Source of the DNA: Podaxis mareebaensis
Lineage: Eukaryota; Basidiomycota; Agaricomycetes; Agaricales; Agaricaceae
Assembly (NCBI GenBank): GCA_018524725.1
Contig: JAEUWP010000482.1
Location: forward strand, 1-60,408
Length of the DNA stretch: 60,408 nucleotides
Direction of reading: 5' to 3'
Positions 35,001-46,127 of this stretch are shown one piece after another. The translations under genes and the position numbers were made by a program. Position 1 is the first letter of the stretch; each line of letters opens with the position of its first letter. The notes under the pieces were generated by a model. That model saw only the letters and a program-made list of their open reading frames with translations. It searched no databases and was not told where the DNA came from.

Positions 35001-35519
35001 TTCTAGGAACGATTTGGGTTCCAGAGTAATGTGATTGAGTTCTTCAGTGCTTTCTTCTTCCATAGTGTGGAGAAGTTCTTGATAAATATGATTGGGATTG
35101 TTGTTTCTCCAGGTGAGAGTTTGTTTTCTCCAGTCGATGTCTGGGTTGTGTTTCATGAGCCATGGTGCTCCAAGAATGATTTTGGGTTTGCCGAGTTTCG
35201 TGACGCATGTCATAACAGGTGTGATCCAGTTATTGATCTCGATATTGAGTAGACATTCTTCAGTGGTTGTTCCTGCTTTATTGATTGATCTGTCAGCATT
35301 ATGGATTTTGATCAGCTTTGGTAAGGGTTGTGTTTCAAGGTTCCATTGGTTGATGAGGGCCTCGTCAATGAAATTTCCTCCTGCTCCTGAGTCGAGCAAG
35401 GTAAGTGTGTTGATAGGTTGTTGTCTGTTGAGGTGGATTTGTGCTGGAAGATATAGAATTTTGTTGTGCTGCTGGGCAGTGACTTGGTTAATTGCTTGAG
35501 TGGGTTCTTGATAATTAGG
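32070..35519 (-). pseudogene. Chromovirus pol (PR-RT-RNaseH-integrase-chromodomain), decayed
   Basis: One reading frame throughout. Protease LLDSGAGGNFID (~35400); RT with [23 protein letters not shown] then TGA then AGYNN, and YMDN in place of the catalytic YMDD; RNase H PFKIKTDASQYAAGAVLYQK. Integrase zinc finger (HPGIAETLRKL, CPTCQWHK) and core (SMDLITDLP, SDCDPQF where SDRGPQF is usual, and a Glu near TEHFNQEIE). A C-terminal chromodomain (EHYEVEAIL, FLVKWTGYPHSENTWE) ends at TAA 32072-32070. At least eight in-frame stops, most TGA where related proteins have Arg. The upstream limit is approximate; the gag frame is offset. Confidence 0.92.
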
Positions 35520-35592
35520 TGGGTTTCATGGTCGAGGGTATCCATTGAATGAATATTCAGAGTTGCTGCTTGTGATTTGTGAGTCATCAGAA

Positions 35593-37197
35593 CTAGACAC
35601 GATGCTGGCTAGTCCCTTCTGGTAAAATCCTTCCCTTTCCCTTTTGGGTCTTCTTCATTGCTTGACTCTTCTTCAATGTTATTGAGTCTTGACTTTCAGT
35701 GTTTTCGGAATTGTTTTCCGTGTCTGTTTCAGGAATAGGAGGCTCAGTTCTTCGATCTTCGCTTGTTGAGTGGGCATGATCGTGCATAGTGTTTTCCAGT
35801 TTTGCAGATGAAGCATAGACCTTTACTTCTGAGTTCGTGGAGCTCTTGGGGTAGGAGGTTATTAAGCTCGGCCTCGATTCTTGCTTTGATGATTTGATTA
35901 ACTTGTTCACTTGAGTAGTAGTTGTCATCAGATGATATTTCTGAAGAGTCTTCTTCTGATGACTGTTCAGATTCACTATCTGTTCTGTCAATATGATTGA
36001 GCTCATTCGTGAGGATGTTGTCAATGTCCATGGGACTGTATCCTGGGGGGTTACAAGCTGCCTGAGACAGTGTATACACTCAGAAGTTGTAGCTTTTGCT
36101 TGAAATACAAGGTTTCGAATGTTTCTTGCAATGGGAGTTTGAGTAGTGTTGGTATGAATTTCTCAGGTGATCAGTAAATGATTGAAAGTGCACCAGTCCT
36201 CCTGTGCAGCATGCTGCTGTGTAGACAGCTTCAGGGTCATTTTCAGTGGGGCTTTGGTTAATGACGCCTTTGCAGTAATATGGGTCCAGTCCTTTAAGGA
36301 ATAATGTGACTTTGGTCTTGTTATGAGAGATGCCTGCTGAAGTGCATAGGCTCTTGAACTGGTTGATATATTCTTCAATTGGTCTGCCATTTTGTTTGAG
36401 GTGTGTGAGGTGGTCAATGCTGACAACAGTGGTAGAGGCTTGTTTAAATGAGTTGTCCAACTCGGTGAAGAACTGTGCCAGGGTTTGCATTGTGTTGAAG
36501 GTGTTTCTGGTGGTATGGGAGGTGACATAGGCTTCTTTCCATGTGGTAGCCAGTCCTCACATGTTGAGGAGGGTGAACATGATCTTAGTGGAGTCAGAGG
36601 AGAGATTGGTCAGTTGGCATGCATAGTAAATTTGTAGGTCTCTCTTCCATTGTGGGTAGTCTGATGGGTCTCCATAGAAGGGCTTGGGCTTCTCAACCTT
36701 TGGGTCTCATGTGTTCAACATGGTGGAATGTACTGGCTGAGGTGATTGGGCTCTGGAGGTTGAATGGGGATACAGGGTAGTTGGATTGTATGGGTCTGGT
36801 CCATGTGTGTTGATGAGGTTGTTAAGGATGCACTCTCGATTGGTGGGCGAGGTAGTTCTGATATAAAGCTGTTGTTCAGGTGTGAATGAGTTATACCAGG
36901 CTTGTTGTGTTGAGGTGAGGATGAGTGGGTGGAGTGTTGGTTCTTCAGGTGATTCTCCTGGGGGTTCAGACTGTTGGTTACTTCCTGAGTGGTATGAGTG
37001 TTCTGACTCAGTGTTGATGTGGTTGTTATCTCCTCTGTGTTGAAGGAGGGGGTTTGGCTGGGTAGATTGTTCCAGTGTTGTAATTGCTTGGCTAATTTGC
37101 TCAGAGCACTCTCTGAGAGAAGCTTGTCTGATAAGTCCTGCTGTGGCACTGGTGGAGGGTTTGATGGGGGGAGGAGTGTTGTGAAAGGATTCAGCAC
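35593..37197 (-). pseudogene. Chromovirus gag, decayed
   Basis: Minus-strand pieces in order: a Pro/Ser/Gln-rich N-terminal part (37197-36715), a capsid-like retrotransposon gag segment with FFTELDNSFKQAST, RPIEEYINQFKSLC and LFLKGLDPYY (36490-36080), and a nucleocapsid with one CCHC zinc knuckle CFICKTGKHYARSC (about 35820-35780) after an acidic Ser/Glu stretch. Frames are broken by stops and shifts. Lies upstream of the protease, as expected. Confidence 0.88.
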
Positions 37198-38069
37198 GTT
37201 GGACAGGCAGGGGTGGTGAATACAGGGTTTGCTCCAGTGAGTGGGTATGAAGCCGAAGTGAGGGATCTGAGGGTGGGGTCAGTTGGTGTTGTCAAGGCTG
37301 TTTGGGTTTTCGGGATCATGAGGAGGTAGATTGGTCGGGATTGGGCTTGGTCTGAGCTCGCTGTTTTCCTTTTCCTGAGAACAGGGTGGCATTGAAGAAT
37401 CCGTGGTGAAGAAAGTGTTGTGGGGTGGTTGCTGACTAGCTTGGACGAAATCCTATCTTGATCTCAAGTATCTCTGGGACTTCTTGCAGTACAGCTTTAA
37501 TCTTTCTTGAATCCAGTTGTGCTTCTGGATAGTGGACTATTTCTGTAGTGTGCAAAATCCACAGTTGCACTAGGAGTCTATCTTTCCTTTCTGGTTACCC
37601 TTCAATCAGATACTCCTTCTTTGTGTGTGGCTTAGAGTTATTCCACAGCATGGCTATTGTCTCCCACAGCTGGTCTAGTGCTTGATGTGGGTGCTTTTCT
37701 CCTTTACTTGTTGTCCAAGATAATGGCCAGTTATCCAGGCATTCAAGGATTGGCTCTGCCCTTTGTTATCAGTCCAGAGTAGGTTGCAGTTGTTTTCTGG
37801 GTTCACCAAGGTTCCTACAATCTGTCTAAATTGCTTTAGATGGAGCGGTTTCCTCTCTCCAATCTGTGGGCCTTTAAGATCTAGGTTGCTATCCTGATCA
37901 CCATGTTCAGGCATATCTCCTGATGTAGATTTGCGGTCTACTCACAGATCTGGTCTAGTGTTGACTAGGTCTGTGATGGGATTAGGGCCCATATCACCCT
38001 AGAGATATCATGCATCTTCTAGTCGCTTACAATGGACACGAGGGTCGCCAAGGGAAGCTTCCTATATAA
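37198..38069. other. Chromovirus leader between 5' LTR and gag
   Basis: About 870 bp between the LTR end and the first recognisable gag residues. A short minus-strand frame (37914-37675, MPEHGDQDSNLDLKGPQIG) may be an upstream ORF or the true gag N-terminus out of frame. I could not identify a primer-binding site with confidence. Confidence 0.4.
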
Positions 38070-39451
38070 CATTAGGTTGGTCCTTATCACTGGTTGCCTA
38101 AGCTTTGCTAGGGGGCAGCTATCTCACTAGATGGTTCACAGAGGTGCTAGGATCTAGCAAGAAGGATCATGGTAAGTAGGTGGTGAGGCAAGTGTCCAAT
38201 TAAGCACACTCAGAGGTTGAACTTCTATCAGTCGAGGATATGACCAATAGAAAGTTTACTACCACACTGATCATGAACTAATGTCAATCCAGAGATAAAG
38301 TGAAAGCAATATTCTGAATTTGAGAATATAGGAAGCTTGCACTTCCAGTACATGGGCAGCTATTTAAGCTTTACTTCTAAGGTCCAAATCTGGTAACTAT
38401 GATGAAGTAAGGCTGCGAGTCTGGGAGTCAATCGAATCATAGCTATGGAGTGGAGCGAGATGAGAATAGAAACTAAACAAGAATAGAGACAGACAGAAGG
38501 AAATGAAACTAGAAAGGAAACTACTAATTAGGGAAACTGTTCAGGTCCGAGTTCATCTGGGATACAAGGATACTAGGAGAAGAGTCTGTAATAGAGATAT
38601 GGAAAGGAAACTATTTAGTGGTTTATTACAAGTCCATATCGGGGTGAAGATGTCTATTGGAAGAGTCAGAGGAATAAGAGTTGGGAGATGAAGTAGAACT
38701 GGGAACAGTGAAGTTGCCTACTGAAGGCAATGAGTCAGGGGAGTCTTCATGGAGGAAGATCAGGCTGCGGTGTAGAGAGGATGATGATGATGATGATATG
38801 TTGGCAGTGACGTATGGTGGTGGGTATGGAGGAGGATCACCAATGGGTTCTTCAGGGTTTGACTCATTGATACCTGGAACATTGGAGTCGACGCTGTGGA
38901 GGGGTGGAAGCTGAGTGCAATGGGGAGGGATGGCTGGAGGATTGTCAGAGTTAGGATTGACATGATAGACTTCTACTTCCCGGAAGTAGAATCTGTGGGT
39001 GACTTTGTATTTGATAATATGTGGGACAACCTCGGGCAGATACATCATGTAGGGATGGAGGAATACAATGGGTTTTCTGGTGTAAGGGATCATCTTCCAA
39101 CCGTGGGCCCAGGCAGAGTCAAAGTTATTGTGGATGGTCTGAACATACAACCCGTCGGGATCGAAGACATGGGTGAAGGGAGCATTTTCCCAAGTGATGC
39201 GTAATATCTCTGTCATCATGCAGTTGGTCTCATAGAAGATTGGTCCAGGTGTTGGCCAGTCTTCAGAAAATAGAGAGGCATGGCCAGGAAGGCAACAATT
39301 GGTGAAAGCTTCATTGCAGTAACAAGTCAAGTCTTCAGCTGGTATACCTGTATCTTGAGTGGTAGAACAAGAGGCGTTGGGGAGTCCAAGCTCATGGACT
39401 AATGTGTGATAAATGATATTGCAGTGGGAGGTACCAGGCTGGTTCATAACA
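38070..39451 (-). repeat. 5' LTR of chromovirus
   Basis: 1,382 bp, same length as the 3' LTR. Differences from the 3' LTR are mostly transitions, many at former CpG sites. It also contains the same open frame (39447-38626, minus) as the 3' LTR, here without an upstream partner. Confidence 0.93.
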
Positions 39452-39666
39452 CCATCATTTATCCTCTCATCTCTGCTATCTGTATATCTCCTCCATTTCT
39501 CCTATTTGTTTCTTGTATTAGTATTGCACATGCTCATGGAGACCCTTTCTATGACTCAATTACTCATTGTAGTTTCCAATAGTATTTATAGGAAGTAGTT
39601 AGCTTGTAGTTCCCCAAGCAATAACACAGTGTCTTGATGAAGATATTTTCTTGCCTTACCACATAG

Positions 39667-40971
39667 TGTTATGAACTCACCCCAGCCAACCTGCACCAAC
39701 ATCATCTACCATGCCCTTATCCATGAACTCAGCCTCCCCAATGCATCTCAAGGCACTGCCACTGACACTACTGACTCTGCCAGCAATTTGACTCACTACT
39801 ACAACATAGCCTTTGCCAATTGATGCCTACTAGGTTATGCATCTCTATTCTCTGAAGACTAGCCAATGCCAAGTCCCTTATTCTATTCTACTGATTACAT
39901 GATGACCAAGATTCTACACATCACTTAGGAGAATGCCCCCTTTACCCATGTCTTCAACCCTGATGGTCTTTATATTCAAACAATTGCCAATAACTTCAAC
40001 TTGTCATGGGCCTACAGCTGATGATTCCTTATGCTGGAGAACCCATTGTGTTCCTCCATCCCTACATGATGTACCCACCAGAGGTCATCCCTCATATCAT
40101 CAAGTATGAAGTCACACATGGACTCTACTTTTGAGAGGTAGAAGTCTATCATATCAATCCTAACTCCAAGGATCCTCCCTCTATTCCTCTGTAGCATACC
40201 TAACTCCCTCCACTCTTCAGTGTTGACTCCAACATTCCCAGTATTGATGAATTACCTCTAGAAGAACCTGCCATCACTCCACTTCTACCTCCTCCTTACC
40301 TGCCTCCCTACATCACTGCAGATGTCTCCTTGTCATCATCATCATCAGTCACTGCACTGCAGCCCTATGGCTGAGTCAGACTCTTCTGACTCTCCACTCA
40401 TCAGGAACTTCATAGTTTCCTCCTCTGCCTCATCCCCTGACTTGTTTACCTCTGATTCCTCTAACAGAAATTTTCATCCAGACTTGGACTTGTAGTATAT
40501 GCCTTTTGTCTATCAATCAGAATATATAGACAATATCTTTTAGTATTACTCTCTTGTCTCTCTCTCTCTCTCTCTGATTCCCTCTTGACAACTCATCTTA
40601 GTACTATTCTTGGACTTAATCTATTCCTATCTTTTAGTCTACTTCCATCCTTATCTCATTTCTGCTCCATAGTTACATGTCTCTGATTGACTTTGGACTT
40701 AGTGCTACATTGTCATAGTTTCCCAATTAGGACCTTAGATGTAATACTTAAATAGCCACTCATGTACTGGAAGCACAAACTTCCAATATTCTTAAATCTC
40801 AGAATTGTTCTTCACTCTTCTGTAATTGACATTAGTCAACAATCAGTGTGGTAGTAAACTCTCTATTGGTCATACCCTCAACTAATAGAAGTTCAACCTC
40901 TAAATGTGCTTAATTGGATAGCTACCCCTTAGCTTAAGCATAAGTGACCAGTGATAAGGACTACCCTAACA
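39667..40971 (+). mobile_element. Solo LTR of the chromovirus family, inverted, TSD CATAG
   Basis: Reverse orientation relative to the flanking chromovirus LTRs and homologous along their whole length (GTTATGAACTCACC... to ...CTACCCTAACA), about 1.3 kb. Flanked by CATAG at 39662-39666 and 40972-40976. It is more decayed than the full element (numerous transitions and small indels, and the LTR ORF is broken by several stops), so it is probably the older insertion. Contains a CT microsatellite near 40557-40575. Confidence 0.88.
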
Positions 40972-41655
40972 CATAGTCTTCTATACCTTGAGATATCACT
41001 CTACATCTTGTTACTATCTGGAACAAGTACTACTTAGCATCTCAATATTCCAAGACTGACCTGTGCTCTTAAGCATTGCATCATATGAGAGATTAACATA
41101 GTCTATCTACAACTCTCATAACAACCATCCTTCAGTAATGAATAAGCCTTACCAACCTCTTTCCTGTTCTCTGAGGTCAAGACTTTCAGACATTAGAACA
41201 TCAGTATCTGTTCCAAGTTTACTATATGTTTGGATTGCAAACACAGGCTAAATTCAGGGGAACAACTTTGAGATAGTCATAGATGGGGCAAAAAGACCTG
41301 TTCAGTAGCCATGCTATAGTTGTTATGATTATTGTCCACTGGCAAAAAGCTAATGCTGCCCAGCTCCAGCCTCTCACTATCAGAGTAAATTAGAACACCA
41401 GTTCTGCTCCAAGGCTAATACATGCTCATATTGCAAACACAGGCTAAAAGACTTCTAGACAGCCATAGATAGAGTGAGAAGGCCTGCTTAGGAGCCATGC
41501 TGTATTATTGTCAACCTTGACAAAAAAGCAATGATGCCCAGCTTCAGCCTCTGGTTTTCAGAATAAAATGGCTCAGAACCTAGAACACTTCAGAAAGACT
41601 CACCAATAACCCCGATTTTGACAACAAGATAGTAAGACCCTTTACTCATCATAAC

Positions 41656-42412
41656 ATGAAGTTCTCTCTTGTCATTATTCTCACTCTTGCCTCTGTTACC
41701 TACAACTTTACTAGGGGCTTCTGCTTAATATTATAGTATTCTGTGATTCTATAAATCAAACAAAATGTAGTTGCAACTCTGTGAAGATTAGATATATTAT
41801 TACACCACCAGCAACACCACTTCATACCCCAAACCCAACTGACAGCAATGTTGACCACTCCCCAGCTGTCACTGCTGGCAGCAGATTCATCTCCTTTAGA
41901 GACAATAGTGCAATCTGTTCTGCTCATTCTTTTCTCTGAAATTGGCAATAAGGCTTTTCTGACCTCCATCTTGCTCACAATGCATCATCCCTGTCTACTT
42001 GTCTTTTCAAGTGCTATTACCTCTCTTCTCCTGATGTCTGCCCTTTCTACAATATTAGGCTACATACTTCCATTTCTTATACTTCATACATGGTGTCAAT
42101 TTGCAGTAGCAGTCTTGTTTCTAATTTTTAGGCTCAAGATAATGGCTGTCAAGGCCAGAAAGATGATGGGAGATGCAGGGAGTGAAAAGATGTGTAAGGA
42201 ACTGGGGAGAACAATAGTGAAGAGATTCCTATGGAAGTTCTTAGTGAGGGGAGGAGAGAGAAAGTGCCCTCATCCTCATTCAAGTCACAAAATAGTCCAG
42301 TTGGCCAAAAGGTGCCAGGAACTCCTCAAGGCCAATTTTCAGACCCCTGTTCATGCAAGCTTTCATTCTAACCCTTGTCAATAAATAGTAAGACCATAGT
42401 CAAACTGCAACT
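41656..42412 (+). pseudogene. GDT1/TMEM165-like pseudogene, copy B
   Basis: Counterpart of 18466-17725. Starts MKFSLVIILTLASVTYN, then after a non-coding gap a 178-codon open frame (41848-42384) with SVLLILFSEIGNKAFLTSIL, LVFSSAITSLLLMSALSTIL and a basic loop. The frame ends before the second family motif, where homology to copy A also stops. E-I-G-N replaces E-x-G-D, as in A, so that change predates the duplication or the motif was already relaxed. Nearly every CpG of copy A is TpG or CpA here. Confidence 0.72.
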
Positions 42413-43222
42413 ATTTGGCAAGTTAGGCAGAAAACCTTGTAATATTTGGTACAAGTGCTGTAGTGGACCTAACAGGAACATTTGCTGTTTTGGTGTATGT
42501 GTTAATGGGTGGGTGCTACCTGTATTTCCATTGGAGTTAGTGTAGTTGATTTTCTTCCCTTCAGAAGGTATCATTCAGATAGGCTAATCCTTTGTACTTG
42601 GCTATTTAAGAACCTTTGGTGAGATTTCTGGCATGTCTAGGTTCAAGGGCTTGTAATAGGAACTGATCACACTCCTTTAGGCTATTCCATGTTCTATGCA
42701 TGTATTTTTGATTCTTCTTCTATGAATGATGTCTCAAACATGCTGCAATCCTGAATTCAATGAATTCCAAGTATATTATAGACACTGGAAGCTCCAATTA
42801 GGCACATGTTGCTCATGTTCTAAAAATACCTCCTGATTTGGCATCATCCTGCTCCTTCAAATGCTGTGCTGGAGTGATAAGTATTCCACTGTATTCCAGC
42901 TTGCATATTTGTACTTCATCATCAGTATCAGTGGGTTAAGGTAGATCACAATCAAAAGTCTGGCCTAGCCAGAGATGAGGCTCAATGCTAAAAACTCATG
43001 GCACCCACACTTCTGAGTACCTCACTGCAAGCTTAGCACTCTCATCCAGCATTTGTCTAGTATTTGTTGGTGTCCTTTGGCCTCTCATTGTGAGTACCTT
43101 AGAGGGCCTCGAGTCCAACTGCTAGTTGTAGACCAACTGCAGACCTAACCCCAATCTCCAAGGATCCTGTGCCTAGAATCAATTCAGCACTGCCTCAGTG
43201 CATGTCAGACTCACCTCTTATA
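42413..43222. other. CpG-poor non-coding region right of arm B
   Basis: About 800 bp with no coding frame and very few CpG dinucleotides, like the transposon nest to its left. No repeat structure that I could define; possibly an old decayed element. Confidence 0.4.
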
Positions 43223-44041
43223 CTATTGACACACCTCGGTTCAGATGGCACCCCAGTTCAGATGGTCACCCTAGTCACATCTTTCCCACATGGTCTTTTT
43301 CAAACTCAGCTGACTTATGTACATAGATGATTATGTTGGGATTACTAGTAGGTACTAGGTATTCTGGCTTGATGTAGTCAGTAACAAAGATGTGAGTCTA
43401 TATACTGGTTGTAATTAGATGGACTGGCATATGGATTATGGTAATAGTATGCTGACAAATTATGGGATAGCAAACTCGAATGAGCATAAACAGCCCCTGG
43501 AAGGTCACCAGGATTAGGCAGAAAAGACAGATATGAAGCTGATGCATAGGGTAATATGTGTACTGGAACAGTTGGAGGACCATGGTCAGGCTAAGCTTGT
43601 GTAGTAGTGCTTGTCCTGACTGCTGAAGACAGTTCAGATGCAGTACAGCCATAATATGATTCTTGTATTCTGGGTCCTCGTAGGCACGACGAGGACCCCA
43701 TGAAGAGCCTCCCTTTGTCTGTGCCATAGGTAGAGAAGGAAGAGTTCGACACACAGCGTCGAAGCAAAGCCAGACCATTGTCCTCATGAATGACGTGGGT
43801 CTCATCAATGGTATTCAATCCCCGACACGGCATTCCTCGGCTAGAGTGACAGAGAGTGATATTGACCCTGCTCGACGCTCTCTCCAACTGCCTCATATTT
43901 CAGTACAGCAATGCACGCACATTAGATTGATTATTTATTAGCCATTTATTATGAATTTTTGGAGAATTTACACAGAGTGTAGAGCACCATACGAATGTTC
44001 GTCCGAACCGGGGTGCCATCCGAACCGGGGTGCGTCAACAG
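43223..44041. mobile_element. 819-bp TIR element with TA duplication (pogo/Tc1-mariner-like, non-autonomous)
   Basis: Left end CTATTGACACACCTCGGTTC and right end (reverse complement) CTGTTGACGCACCCCGGTTC continue as inverted repeats for about 37 bp with a few transitions. TA flanks both ends (43221-43222, 44042-44043). The repeated GCACCCCGGTTCGGA motif within each TIR resembles Fot1/pogo-type ends. No transposase frame is visible. The left half is CpG-poor, the right half is not. Confidence 0.65.
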
Positions 44042-44184
44042 TATCTCCAGTTCAAACATGTTCAAACCGATCACGAGTGAATGCCATCAACAATATAATA
44101 TAACGTAACGATCATGACTGGACTTATATGAACACAGCAAATGAAAATGTGACATGAGTAGATAATACCCGAGGGAGGCCGAGA

Positions 44185-45091
44185 TCACACAACGAGGAGT
44201 AGGGCGGTAGCAAGGACACAAGCCAATCCAGCAGCAGTTACATGTAATTGGAAAGCACGATTGCCGCCGATACTGGAGATTCCATCTCCGCCACCAGTGC
44301 CTCCGTTGGGATTGGATGGTTCGGAGCTACTGCCCGAACCAGAATTCCCTCCACCTGAACCAGGACTTCCTCCGTTGGTATTGGGTGAGTCGGAGCTATT
44401 GCTCGAACCAGAGCTTCCTCCGCTTGAACCAGGACTTCCACCACTCGAGCCCGAGCTCCCAGACGATCCACCAGATGAGTCTGTGCTATTGCCCGGATCG
44501 TCTGTCCCGCTTGGACTTGGGTTATCATCCAACTTGAACTTGAAGGGAGGGACCGTTTCCCCAGCGGCCTTGCAGCTGCCGGCGTAGTCTGAAGTCGAAA
44601 CATGGTCACCCCACTTCATAGACCGAATAAGCCAATTGGATACCCACTATCATAGATCTCTTGGAACTGGGGGATGAAGGACGCAAGACCACTGACGTTC
44701 AGTGCACATTGCAAGCATCCGGATACGGAGCTGCTGATTCGGGTGCCACAGAGACAGTCAAAACTAGCGCAAGCCTGTTATGTTCAGTGTGGGTCAGATG
44801 AATCCAAGCGAAAGACAAAAACTGTGTACGCCGTTGCCCAAGTCATTAATAGGGAGACAAATGTCTTTGCATTGAGGAGGGAACAAACTTGGATCGATAC
44901 CAACACCGGGGGTTGTGGTCTGACGGGTAACAAGCTGGTGTATTTCGTCGATGAATGTCGCTGATTGATAGGAGTTAAGAGTGGTTCTAAGCGTGCGGTA
45001 AAGCGTGGCTAGAGTTGACTAGGATTGTACCTTGAGTGGCTGAAGCAGCGAGAGTGGCAATGAGGGTCAGGAAACCTGGGTATGCGACCAT
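44185..45091 (-). CDS. Cys-rich GPI-type surface protein with long Ser/Gly tail
   Basis: Signal peptide MVAYPGFLTLIATLAASAT. After an intron come IDEIHQLVTRQ and FPPQCKDICLPINDLGNG; the next exon gives CASFDCLCGTRISSSVSGCL and QCALN; the last gives YAGSCKAAGETVPPFKF. The Cys spacing (CxxxC, CxxxxCxC, CxxC, C) matches the proteins at 46774 and 27649. The tail is a ~65-residue Ser/Gly/Pro/Asn repeat region followed by a hydrophobic end (LHVTAAGLACVLATALLLVV), a standard GPI signal, stopping at TGA 44187-44185. Predicted cell wall or plasma-membrane location. Four exons; the two internal introns were placed by homology. Function unknown. Confidence 0.8.
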
Positions 45092-46127
45092 TTTCGTGGA
45101 GGTTACTAAGTTGCTTGAGAAAATGTCTAGGTGATGTGGTCGCCTGCCCATTTTCGTCTGCCTTATACGCAAAGGGGAAAAGCGTGTTGTTGAGGACCTC
45201 GTGATCAATGTGGAACTATTTTTAGGCAAAGCTTCCCTTCCATGCATTCCGCTCTCACATTGAAGTTTCAAATTTCTGATCGTAGATATAGCAGGTAGCA
45301 TCGTAATGTGTAATGGTTACTTAGGAGTTATCTGTGATTTATTTTGCCGCTGGATTTAGGTCTTCATCGTGCAGTCTGACGTCGGGCGTCGACATAAAAC
45401 ATTGCGGCTCATCTCTCCCAACTTGGATAAATACTGACCAACGGGGCAAGGGGTGGCAGTCATTGCTATGTGAATGGATATATGTATGGGCGACGGTCAA
45501 CATCACGGGTCGATGATTGCAAATGATGCGAAGGAGTCGGTGATGTTGAAGGCGGGACATTATCAGTGCATGGTCGAACAATAGCATTAGGACGCTGGGA
45601 ACAGGTAATTAGAGCAGTGGTATGTAGGATCATGAAGACTTGAGATGGTATAGGGCAGTGGTCGCAGGAAAGTGTCAGGACTGAATAGTTTGGGTACAAG
45701 GGCAAGTGTGGGAGAGCAGAAGCACAGTCACGTACAGAATCCAATATTCACACGCCTTCGAAGCACGGGGGTATCACAGGGTATCACACAGAGAGCAACA
45801 GATTAGATGCAAGACAAAAACAATTTTCTTTAATATCTGGGCATGAACGCCTTGAAGACGAACACCGAAGGTCAGGAGGAATGATTAATGAACGATGGCG
45901 TGATGGGAGCAACCGTGCTTTCAGCAAGCCTTCAGCCTCACGTTGATGCGTTGTTAACTCTAACGACTTAGTGCAAGTCACCATATACTTTCACACCTAA
46001 ACATTAGGGTGTAGGTCATCAAGTCAATTAATTGTATCCTATACTTTTGGGATAACTAATACCCGGGTATCAATATGAATGGAGAACGAGCGACTATGTC
46101 TGGTGAAATGAAGACGAAGACGAAGTT
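45092..46127. other. Intergenic region
   Basis: About 1.04 kb between two same-strand Cys-rich genes; includes the promoter of the first and the 3' region of the second. No supportable coding sequence. Confidence 0.45.

Larger units (their letters stand above)
29186..39451 (-). mobile_element. Ty3/gypsy chromovirus, full length but decayed, 10,266 bp
   Basis: Two direct LTRs of 1,382 bp each (29186-30567 and 38070-39451) bound an internal region with gag, PR, RT, RNase H, integrase and chromodomain on the minus strand. TSD CCATC at 29181-29185 and 39452-39456. A purine-rich GAAGGAGATAA precedes the 3' LTR start. The 3' terminus of the right LTR has changed from the expected TG to CA on the plus strand. 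All coding frames carry stops, so it is non-autonomous now. A third ORF sits between pol and the 3' LTR. Confidence 0.95.
29124..41123. mobile_element. Outer ~419-bp solo LTR carrying two later insertions, TSD ACCAT
   Basis: The whole 12,000-bp block starts TGTTATGATCCC, ends CTCTCATAACA and is flanked by ACCAT at 29119-29123 and 41124-41128. Arm A has a single ACCAT (reverse complement ATGGT, 19007-19011) with continuous flanks. Subtracting the nested chromovirus and 1.3-kb solo LTR leaves three pieces, 29124-29185, 39457-39666 and 40977-41123, totalling about 419 bp with TG...CA ends, which fits a solo LTR of a different family. Confidence 0.85.
26741..42412. repeat. Arm B of large inverted duplication, split by LTR elements
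   Basis: Reverse-complement copy of 17725-21342. The duplicated material is 26741-28283, 29010-29123 and 41129-42412; the intervening 28284-29009 and 29124-41128 are LTR insertions plus duplicated target bases. Junctions were placed by aligning to arm A, which is continuous there. The outer edge near 42412 falls inside the GDT1-like second repeat. The right-hand part of the arm is strongly CpG-depleted relative to A. Confidence 0.85.

Noticed and set aside
39667..41123. A single 1.46-kb LTR from TGTTATGA (39667) to TCATAACA (41123)
   Set aside because: The flanks are not duplicated for that span, whereas CATAG flanks 39667-40971 and ACCAT flanks 29124-41123; the nested reading explains all junctions.
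43398..43896. Two overlapping minus-strand frames inside the 819-bp TIR element
   Set aside because: Neither resembles a transposase and they cross the CpG boundary; the element looks non-coding.
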